Shown: positions 13,295-19,226 of the stretch, one piece after another
Position numbering within the stretch: the stretch's first letter is position 1
Layout: every line of letters starts with the position of its first letter
NCBI GenBank assembly: GCA_965371355.1
Contig: CBDUYD010000043.1
Coordinates: 1-19,226 of the forward strand
Length of the DNA: 19,226 nt
Direction of reading: 5' to 3'
Origin: JASJHI01 sp965371355
GTDB lineage: Bacteria; Actinomycetota; Acidimicrobiia; Acidimicrobiales; Ilumatobacteraceae
Notes under the pieces: model-generated
What the model was told of the DNA's origin: nothing
What the model saw: only the letters and a program-made list of their open reading frames with translations
Database searches by the model: none
Translations under genes and position numbers: made by a program

Positions 13295-15702
13295 GCATCA
13301 CCGAAGAGGCAGCGGGGACCAACGCCGTCCCGACTCCCGACAACAACCTCAACGACAACAAGCCGATCGGCTTCGGCCGCATGCTCCGCAAGGAAGACCC
13401 GCGGTTCGTGCGCGGTCTCGGCAAGTACTGCGACGACGTCGAACTGCCCGGCATGCTGCACATGGCGATCCTCCGCTCGCCGCACGCGCACGCCAGGATC
13501 GTGAGCATCGACACCACCGCCGCGCAAGCACACCCCAAGGTGACCGCGGTGATCACCGGCGAGGACCTCGCCGCGCAGAACCTCGCCTGGATGCCGACGC
13601 TGTCGAACGACGTGCAGGCGGTGCTCGCCACCGACAAGGTCAGGTTCCAGCACCAGGAGGTGGCCTTCGTCGTCGCCGAGGATCGGTACTCGGCGCGCGA
13701 CGCGCTCGAGTTGATCGACGTCGAGTACGAACCTCTCGATCCGGTGATCGACGTCCGTCACGCCCTCGATCCCGACGCGCCGGTCATCCGCGATGATCTC
13801 GAGGGCAAGACCGACAACTTCTGCTTCGACTGGGAGGCGGGCGATGCGGCCGAGACCGAAGCCGTGTTCGCCGATGCGGAGGTCGTCGTCACCCAGGACA
13901 TCGTGTACCCGCGCGTCCATCCGGCGCCGATGGAGACGTGCGGTTGCGTCGCCGACGTCGAGCGCGTGTCGGGCAAGCTCACGCTGTGGTGCACGTCGCA
14001 GGCACCCCACGCCCACCGCACCGTGTACGCGTTGGTCGCCGGCCTGCCCGAGCACAAGATCCGGGTCATCGCCCCCGACATCGGAGGCGGATTCGGCAAC
14101 AAGGTGCCGATCTACCCCGGTTACGTCTGCGCGATCGTCGCGTCCTTGGTGATCGGCAAGCCGGTCAAGTGGATGGAGGACCGCACCGAGAACCTGGTGA
14201 GTACGGGATTCGCCCGCGACTACATCATGCGCGGCGAGATCGCGGCGTCGAAGGACGGCAAGATCCGCGCGATCCGCACCAACGTCATCGCCGATCACGG
14301 TGCGTTCAACGGAACCGCCGCGCCGGTGAAGTACCCGGCGGGATTCTTCGGCGTGTTCACGGGGAGCTACGACCTGGAGGCCGCCTACGCCCACATGACC
14401 GCGGTCTACACCAACAAGGCGCCCGGCGGCGTCGCCTACGCGTGTTCGTTCCGCATCACCGAAGCCGTTTATCTCGTCGAGCGGATGGTCGATGTGCTCG
14501 CCTACGACCTCGGGATGGACCCGGTCGAACTGCGGATCAAGAACTTCATCCAGCCGGATCAGTTCCCCTACGAGACCAAGACCGGCTGGGTCTACGACTC
14601 GGGTGACTACGAGCCGGCGATGCGCAAGGCGATGGAGATGGCGGGATACGACGAACTCCGCCGCGAGCAGGCCGAGAAGCGCGAGCGCGGCGAGCTGATG
14701 GGCATCGGGGTCGCCTTCTTCACCGAGGCGGTCGGCGCCGGGCCGCGCAAGGACATGGACATCCTCGGGCTCGGCATGGCCGACGGCTGTGAGCTGCGCA
14801 TCCATCCGACCGGCAAGGCGGTGGTGCGACTCTCGGTCAAGACACAGGGTCAGGGCCACGAGACCACTTTCGCCCAGATCATCGCGCACGAGATCGGTAT
14901 CCCGCCCGAGGACATCGATGTCGTCCACGGAGACACCGACAACACGCCGTTCGGGCTGGGCACCTACGGCAGCCGTTCGACCCCGGTCTCGGGTGCCGCG
15001 GCGGCGCTGGTGGCCCGCAAGGTCCGCGACAAGGCGCAGATCATCGCGTCGGGAATGCTCGAGGCGTCGGTCGCCGACATCGAGTACGAGTCGGGCACGT
15101 TCCGGGTGAAGGGCGATCCCGAGAAATCGGTGACCATCCAGGACGTCGCGATGCGGGCGCACGGGGCGGGTGACCTTCCCGACGGCATCGAAGGCGGTCT
15201 CGAAGCGCAGATCTGTTACAACCCGTCGAACCTCACGTACCCGTTCGGCGCCTACATCTGCGTGGTCGACATCGATCCGGGCACCGCCCAGGTGAAGGTC
15301 CGCCGCTTCATCGCCGTCGACGACTGCGGCACCCAGATCAACCCGATGATCATCGAGGGCCAGGTGCACGGTGGCCTCGCCGACGGTGTGGGGATGGCGC
15401 TGATGGAGATGATCTCCTTCGACGAGGACGGCAACTGCATCACCGGCACGCTGATGGACTACCTGATCCCCACCGCGATGGAGGTGCCCGACTGGGAGAC
15501 GGGACACACGGTCACCCCGTCGCCCCACCATCCGATCGGTGCGAAGGGCATCGGCGAATCCGCAACGGTCGGCTCGCCTCCGGCGATCGTCAACGCGGTG
15601 ATCGACGCGCTCCAGCCGTACGGTGTGCGCCACGCCGACATGCCGCTCACCCCGAGTCGCGTGTGGGAGACGATGCAGGGCAACCACATGCCGCCCATCT
15701 GA
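13291..15702 (+). CDS. coxL: Form I aerobic CO dehydrogenase, large molybdenum subunit
   Basis: An 803-residue catalytic subunit that oxidises CO with water to CO2 at a CuSMoO2 centre with molybdopterin cytosine dinucleotide. The active-site loop V-A-Y-A-C-S-F-R (381-388) fits the form I signature AYxCSFR; Cys385 would bind copper through sulfur. Form II proteins have AYRGAGR instead. Other conserved parts are S-Q-A-P-H (236-240, with the active-site glutamine 237), D-I-G-G-G-F-G-N-K (263-271), Q-G-Q-G-H-E-T-T-F-A-Q (519-529) for cofactor binding, and G-I-G-E-S-A (753-758) with the catalytic glutamate 756. The variable loop position is Ala384 rather than the arginine I expect from Oligotropha. 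The ATG has GGGGAG upstream and overlaps the coxS stop. No signal peptide; the enzyme is expected at the inner membrane face. Confidence 0.95.
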   Translation: MSITEEAAGTNAVPTPDNNLNDNKPIGFGRMLRKEDPRFVRGLGKYCDDVELPGMLHMAILRSPHAHARIVSIDTTAAQAHPKVTAVITGEDLAAQNLAWMPTLSNDVQAVLATDKVRFQHQEVAFVVAEDRYSARDALELIDVEYEPLDPVIDVRHALDPDAPVIRDDLEGKTDNFCFDWEAGDAAETEAVFADAEVVVTQDIVYPRVHPAPMETCGCVADVERVSGKLTLWCTSQAPHAHRTVYALVAGLPEHKIRVIAPDIGGGFGNKVPIYPGYVCAIVASLVIGKPVKWMEDRTENLVSTGFARDYIMRGEIAASKDGKIRAIRTNVIADHGAFNGTAAPVKYPAGFFGVFTGSYDLEAAYAHMTAVYTNKAPGGVAYACSFRITEAVYLVERMVDVLAYDLGMDPVELRIKNFIQPDQFPYETKTGWVYDSGDYEPAMRKAMEMAGYDELRREQAEKRERGELMGIGVAFFTEAVGAGPRKDMDILGLGMADGCELRIHPTGKAVVRLSVKTQGQGHETTFAQIIAHEIGIPPEDIDVVHGDTDNTPFGLGTYGSRSTPVSGAAAALVARKVRDKAQIIASGMLEASVADIEYESGTFRVKGDPEKSVTIQDVAMRAHGAGDLPDGIEGGLEAQICYNPSNLTYPFGAYICVVDIDPGTAQVKVRRFIAVDDCGTQINPMIIEGQVHGGLADGVGMALMEMISFDEDGNCITGTLMDYLIPTAMEVPDWETGHTVTPSPHHPIGAKGIGESATVGSPPAIVNAVIDALQPYGVRHADMPLTPSRVWETMQGNHMPPI

Positions 15703-15757
15703 TGCCCGCGAATTCGTGGTGTCGCAGAGGTGGTAACACGGTGAGCGGAGGTTCACG

Positions 15758-16681
15758 ATGACGGCCACCTCACAGCGACACACGGCGAGGGTGAGCGAAT
15801 TGATCGCGCAGGGTCGGCGGTTCGTGCAGGCCACCGTCGTGCGGGCGCAGTGTCCGACCTCGGCGCGGCCCGGCGACGCGGCGATCGTGTTCCCCGACGG
15901 AACGATCGAGGGATTCGTCGGTGGACAGTGCGCCGAGGAATCGGTGCGCTCGACCGCCCTCGACGTGCTCTCGAGCGGCGAATCGACACTGCTGCGGATC
16001 CTCCCGAGTGGGAGCGACGACTTCCCGGACGCGCCAGGTTCGGTGACCACGGTCAACCCGTGTCTCTCCGGGGGTGCCATCGAGGTGTTCCTCGAGCCGA
16101 AGCTGCCGGCCGCCCGTGTCGTGGTGGTCGGCGGAACCCCGATCGCCGATGCGCTCGTCGAGTTCGGTGCGTCACTCGGGTTCTCGATGCAGCTTGGGGA
16201 CGAGCCGTCCGCGGTCGCCGGTGCGACGGCGGTCGTGCTGGCGAGCCACGGGCGCTCCGAGGAGGAGATGATCCGGGCCGCCCTCGACGCCGAGGTCGGA
16301 TACATCGGGCTCGTCGCCAGCCGGACCCGTGGTGAAGCGGTCCTGGCGTCGCTCGATCTCACCGACGACGAACGGCGGGCGATGCGCAGCCCCGTCGGAT
16401 TGGAGATCGGGGCGCGTACGGCCGAGGAGATCGCCCTGTCGATCCTCGCCGAGATCGTGCGCGCCGTCCGCGTCGACGGCCTCGTCGCGCCGAAGCGGGC
16501 GGCCGGGGTCGGTGGAGGGTTCGACGATGTCGACCGACCGCCGACGGCGATCGATCCGATCTGCGGGATGACGGTCACGATCGTCGACGAGACGGCCCAC
16601 CTCGCCCACGACGGTGTCGACTACTGGTACTGCAATCAAGGATGCCGATTGCGCCACGCCGAAGAACTCGGCGTCGGATAG
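15758..16681 (+). CDS. XdhC/CoxI-family maturation protein with C-terminal YHS domain
   Basis: A 307-residue protein. The N-terminal XdhC/CoxI domain (about 10-75) has the conserved G-G-Q-C (55-58). A Rossmann domain follows, with V-V-V-V-G-G at 121-126 and the family's typical S-P-V-G-L-E-I-G-A-R-T-A-E-E-I-A (211-226). Residues 265-307 are a YHS domain: D-P-I-C-G-M-T-V, then Y-W-Y-C-N-Q-G-C, giving Cys269, Cys292 and Cys296 as a likely metal site. XdhC proteins bind molybdenum cofactor and help its sulfuration. CoxF and CoxI of Oligotropha belong here and assist assembly of the CuSMoO2 centre. The ATG at 15758 has GGAGG six bases upstream. It lies 55 bases after coxL and just before coxD. 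The YHS part could deliver copper; that is inference. Confidence 0.87.
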   Translation: MTATSQRHTARVSELIAQGRRFVQATVVRAQCPTSARPGDAAIVFPDGTIEGFVGGQCAEESVRSTALDVLSSGESTLLRILPSGSDDFPDAPGSVTTVNPCLSGGAIEVFLEPKLPAARVVVVGGTPIADALVEFGASLGFSMQLGDEPSAVAGATAVVLASHGRSEEEMIRAALDAEVGYIGLVASRTRGEAVLASLDLTDDERRAMRSPVGLEIGARTAEEIALSILAEIVRAVRVDGLVAPKRAAGVGGGFDDVDRPPTAIDPICGMTVTIVDETAHLAHDGVDYWYCNQGCRLRHAEELGVG

Positions 16682-16707
16682 GCGTGTCAACCGCTGGGGT
16701 CGGCGAC

Positions 16708-17583
16708 GTGAGCGCCGAAGCGTCGATCGCCGAGCTGCGGGCGGGACTCGACGACGTCGACTACCTCGTCGACGAGGGGATGTCGATGGCGTTGTTCCTC
16801 GCCATGAAACTCGGGCAGCCGCTGCTCCTCGAGGGCGAGCCCGGGGTCGGCAAGACAACGGTCGCGAAGGCGCTCGCCGAGGCGTTGCGGACCCCGCTGA
16901 TCCGGCTGCAGTGCTACGAGGGGATCACGGCCTCGGAGGCGTTGTACGAATGGAACTACCCACTGCAGCTCCTCGCGATCCGCCTCGCCGAGGTGGGTGC
17001 CGACGACATCACCAACGCCGACCTGTTCACCGAGGAGTATCTCCTCGATCGGCCGTTGCTCAAGGCGGTCAGGCACGAGGACGACATCCCGGCCGTGCTC
17101 CTGATCGACGAGATCGATCGATCCGACGACGAGTTCGAGGCACTGCTCCTCGAGTTCCTCGGCGAGTCGTCGGTCACCGTCCCCGAGCTCGGAACGTTCA
17201 GCGCGAAGCGGCCGCCGATCGTCATCCTCACATCGAACCGCAGCCGCGAGCTGCACGATGCCCTCAAACGGCGCTGCTACTACCACTGGATCGACTATCC
17301 CGACGCCGAGCGCGCCGCCGCGATCATCCGTCGGCGCGTGCCGGGAGCGACGCATCCGCTCGTCGACGCGGCGACCGCATTCGTGTCGACCGCCCGCGCT
17401 CTCGACCTCGACAAACCACCTGGTCTCGCCGAGTCGATCGACTGGGTGAGTGCGCTCCGGGCGCTCGGTGTCACCGATCTGAATCGCGCCGAGGCGGGGG
17501 TGACGATCGGCGCACTGGCGAAGACACCCGACGATCTCGATGCGCTGCGTTCGGCGGTGAACGATGAACTGGCGGCCTCGTAG
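16708..17583 (+). CDS. coxD: CO dehydrogenase maturation AAA+ ATPase (MoxR type)
   Basis: A protein of about 291 residues of the MoxR AAA+ group. Walker A is G-E-P-G-V-G-K-T-T (43-51), Walker B L-L-I-D-E-I-D-R (131-138), and sensor 1 with the arginine-finger region is T-S-N-R-S-R-E-L-H-D-A-L-K-R-R-C (175-190). In Oligotropha carboxidovorans CoxD is the ATPase that remodels apo-CO dehydrogenase so that sulfur and then copper can be added to molybdenum. It is paired with the VWA protein CoxE five bases downstream, the usual MoxR-VWA partnership. I chose the GTG at 16708 because GGGGT lies eight bases upstream; the GTG at 16684, two bases after the previous stop, would add eight residues. Cytosolic. 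Confidence 0.9.
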   Translation: MSAEASIAELRAGLDDVDYLVDEGMSMALFLAMKLGQPLLLEGEPGVGKTTVAKALAEALRTPLIRLQCYEGITASEALYEWNYPLQLLAIRLAEVGADDITNADLFTEEYLLDRPLLKAVRHEDDIPAVLLIDEIDRSDDEFEALLLEFLGESSVTVPELGTFSAKRPPIVILTSNRSRELHDALKRRCYYHWIDYPDAERAAAIIRRRVPGATHPLVDAATAFVSTARALDLDKPPGLAESIDWVSALRALGVTDLNRAEAGVTIGALAKTPDDLDALRSAVNDELAAS

Positions 17584-17588
17584 CCGCC

Positions 17589-18842
17589 GTGTCGGCGCTG
17601 CTGGTGCGTCGACGGCCGATCGAGATGGGTGACGCGACCCTGTTCACCGGTGTCGACCGAGCGGCGTTCGCCGTCGCTTTCGCCGACCGCCTGCGCCGTG
17701 CGGGCGTCGACGTCTCGTTCGCCGCCGTCGAAAGGTTCGCGGCCGGTCTCGATGCGGTCGGCCCGCTGGCGCTCGGCGACCTCTACTGGCTGTCGAGGCT
17801 CAGCTTCGTCACCCGACACGGCCAGCTCGACACGTTCGACGACGTGTTCGAGGCCATTTTCGGTGTGCCCGCCGGACGGCTGCCGACGCAACGCCGCGGA
17901 CAGCACCGGTCCGTTCCCTCCCCCGAGGACGAGTTGCTGCGGGCGCTCCCACTCGCCAGGTCGTCGGCGACGTCGGAGGTCGCGAGCCTTCCGTGGGCGA
18001 CCGTGCCGTCGATCGCGCTCGACGACGGAACCACCGACGACCCCGACGAGGCATCCGACGATGCCGTGCTCCGCGAACGTCGTCCGTCGCTGGTCGACAC
18101 CGACGCCGACCGGCCGTTCGACTCGCTCGACGATCGGGAGCTCGAGCGGGTGGGCGCGCTCATCGAGGAGGCGGTTACCCGCTGGCCGCATCGCCGGTCG
18201 CGCAGGCAGCGCCCGACGCGTTCACGGGGTCGCGTCGCGTTGCGGCGCAGCATGCAACGGTCGATGCGCACCGGAGGTGATGTCGTCGCGCTGTTGCACA
18301 CGCGGCCGCGGCGCCGACCCCGGCCGGTGGTGATCGTCGTCGATGTGAGCGGGTCGATGGAGAGTTACGCACGCGCCTATCTCCATCTCGGGCGGGCGCT
18401 CGCCGTCGGTCGTCGTGCCGAGGTGTTCGTAGTCGCCACACGGTTGAGCCGGATCACACCCTCGATCCGCCTCCGGTCGCCCGCCGATGCGATCGAGCAC
18501 GTCACCGATGCCGTCGGCGACCGCTTCTCGGGCACGCGGCTTGCGTCGAGCCTGCGAACCCTGCTCCACCACCGCGTGTGGAACACGAGTGTTCGTGGAG
18601 CTGTGGTCGTCATCTGTTCGGACGGGTGGGACGCCGACGACCCCGAGCTGCTCGAGCGAACGATGCGGCGGATGTCGCTCATCGCTCACCGCGTGGTGTG
18701 GATCAATCCGAGGGCGGCGGCCCACGGGTTCGAGCCGCTGACGGGCGGAATGGCGGCGGCGCTGCCGTACTGCGATCGATTCCTGCCCGGTAACACCGCC
18801 CGTTCGATGCAGGATGTCGTCGACGCGATCACCGCTGCCTGA
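17589..18842 (+). CDS. coxE: CO dehydrogenase maturation VWA-domain protein
   Basis: A 417-residue protein with a C-terminal von Willebrand A domain. D-V-S-G-S-M (252-257) is an intact MIDAS motif, with T316 in F-S-G-T-R-L and Asp345 in C-S-D-G-W-D as the other expected metal-coordinating positions. The N-terminal 240 residues are helical and end in a strongly basic stretch (about 200-245, many arginines), usual for CoxE-like proteins. It works with the MoxR ATPase encoded just upstream in maturing the CuSMoO2 centre of CO dehydrogenase. The GTG at 17589 lies five bases after the coxD stop; an ATG at 17625 would shorten it by 12 residues. It is the last gene of the cox transcription unit seen here and no terminator hairpin is obvious after it. 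Confidence 0.9.
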   Translation: MSALLVRRRPIEMGDATLFTGVDRAAFAVAFADRLRRAGVDVSFAAVERFAAGLDAVGPLALGDLYWLSRLSFVTRHGQLDTFDDVFEAIFGVPAGRLPTQRRGQHRSVPSPEDELLRALPLARSSATSEVASLPWATVPSIALDDGTTDDPDEASDDAVLRERRPSLVDTDADRPFDSLDDRELERVGALIEEAVTRWPHRRSRRQRPTRSRGRVALRRSMQRSMRTGGDVVALLHTRPRRRPRPVVIVVDVSGSMESYARAYLHLGRALAVGRRAEVFVVATRLSRITPSIRLRSPADAIEHVTDAVGDRFSGTRLASSLRTLLHHRVWNTSVRGAVVVICSDGWDADDPELLERTMRRMSLIAHRVVWINPRAAAHGFEPLTGGMAAALPYCDRFLPGNTARSMQDVVDAITAA

Positions 18843-18889
18843 GCATCCGCTCGTCGGCGGATCGCAGCAACCCGCAAGGCGCAGGTCAG

Positions 18890-19075
18890 GACGCGCACGA
18901 CGTCGGCTGCGTCCGCGCCCTCGGCGAGCGCGGCGCCGATGTTGGCGATGGTCTGCCTGACCTGGTGGAGGAGGTCGTCGGAGATCGCCATCGACGAGTA
19001 GTCGCACCCGGTCGTGCCGCTGACGAATACCCAGCGCCCGTCGACGATCGCCCGGAAGTATCCGATTCGTTCAGC
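18890..19075 (-). pseudogene. RidA-family remnant, truncated at the C-terminus
   Basis: About 60 codons match the first half of the Rid (YjgF/YER057c/UK114) family, whose members hydrolyse reactive enamines and imines. The match runs from I-G-Y-F-R-A-I-V-D-G-R-W-V-F-V-S-G-T-T-G to A-A-L-A-E-G-A-D-A-A-D-V-V-R-V near 18890. After that the frame loses all resemblance and reads on antisense into coxE, stopping at 18686. The second half of the domain, with the conserved arginine and glutamate of active RidA, is absent in all three frames. There is no good start codon next to the match; ATGs at 19144 and 19129 lie inside the dioxygenase gene. I read it as a gene cut off at its 3' side, probably non-functional. 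Confidence 0.6.
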
Positions 19076-19226
19076 GGGGGCGGTCGCCCCTGATCGTGAC
19101 CCTTCGCATGTGTCGCCGCTGCCCCGCATAGTCGTGCAACGCATAGTGCTGCACGCTGCGGTTGTCCCACATCGTCAGCGTGCCCGGTTCCCAGGCGACG
19201 CGGCACGTGAAGCGCTCCTTCACCGC
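19071..19226 (-). CDS. TauD/TfdA-family dioxygenase, C-terminal end
   Basis: The last 51 codons of a minus-strand gene that continues beyond the window. The frame reads F-T-C-R-V-A-W-E-P-G-T-L-T-M-W-D-N-R-S-V-Q-H-Y-A, then R-R-V-T-I-R-G-D-R-P-R and stop. W-D-N-R-x-x-x-H holds the distal iron-binding histidine of TauD/TfdA Fe(II)/2-oxoglutarate dioxygenases, and the arginine pair before V-T-I includes the 2-oxoglutarate-binding arginine. These enzymes hydroxylate substrates such as taurine, alkyl sulfates or phenoxyacetates. The substrate cannot be told from this fragment. The RidA-like remnant follows on the same strand. Confidence 0.85.
   Translation of the reverse strand, partial: AVKERFTCRVAWEPGTLTMWDNRSVQHYALHDYAGQRRHMRRVTIRGDRPR

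Noticed and set aside
13210..16578. Very long open frame antisense to coxL and the XdhC-like gene.
   Set aside because: Its translation is compositionally odd (rich in Arg, Asp, His and Val) with no domain signature, and it mirrors a GC-rich coding strand. The plus-strand genes have full family motifs.
19074..19109. M-R-R-V-T-I frame first read as a frameshifted RidA N-terminus.
   Set aside because: The frame is continuous from the window edge and reads as the C-terminus of a TauD/TfdA dioxygenase ending R-V-T-I-R-G-D-R-P-R, so no frameshift is needed.
1..19226. Search for CRISPR arrays, tRNA or rRNA genes, transposases, integrases and attachment sites.
   Set aside because: No regularly spaced repeats, cloverleaf-like sequence or recombinase motifs were seen on either strand; a tool-based scan would be more sensitive.

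Overview
The window is very GC-rich, with GTG starts, little sign of terminator T-tracts and strong GC bias at third codon positions. The gene families (FadB-type enzyme, amidohydrolase, family III CoA-transferase, DUF169, TauD, form I CO dehydrogenase) fit an aerobic Actinomycetota, perhaps Acidimicrobiia (Ilumatobacter-like). That placement is inferred from gene content and style; there is no rRNA or other taxonomic marker here.

Layout. Positions 1-654 are the 3' end of a multifunctional beta-oxidation enzyme. It converges on a minus-strand amidohydrolase (729-1913), with a long hairpin between them. A divergent region then leads into a plus-strand pair coupled by a 4-base overlap: a family III CoA-transferase (2061-3278) and a TesB-like thioesterase (3275-4102). 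A DUF169 protein follows (4266-5057) behind a 13-bp tandem repeat. This left part looks like acyl-CoA catabolism. Next is a minus-strand toxin-antitoxin-like pair (XRE regulator plus AbiEii-type nucleotidyltransferase, 5082-5920), divergent from a threonine/serine dehydratase (6008-6946).

Positions 6981-9440 (minus strand) hold the least explained part of the window: three adjacent genes encoding 122, 267 and 415 residue proteins. They share an N-terminal motif and an H-x-E-type C-terminal motif, so I read them as one paralogous family. The largest seems to hold a second copy of part of the module plus two membrane helices. I recognise no known family. An MFS exporter (9563-10786) is divergent from them.

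The right half is an aerobic carbon monoxide dehydrogenase locus. A LysR-type regulator (10770-11768, minus) is divergent from coxM-coxS-coxL (11904-15702). After these come an XdhC-family maturation protein with a C-terminal YHS domain, the AAA+ ATPase CoxD and the VWA protein CoxE. The M-S-L order and the AYxCSFR active-site loop both mark form I, the type that oxidises CO. The accessory proteins are those known to assemble the CuSMoO2 centre. The regulator recalls CutR of mycobacterial CO dehydrogenase loci. Right of coxE are a truncated RidA-like remnant and the C-terminal end of a TauD/TfdA dioxygenase, both on the minus strand; the remnant may mark a rearrangement edge of the cox locus.

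I saw no tRNA, rRNA, CRISPR array, insertion sequence or transposase. All motif alignments were made by eye.
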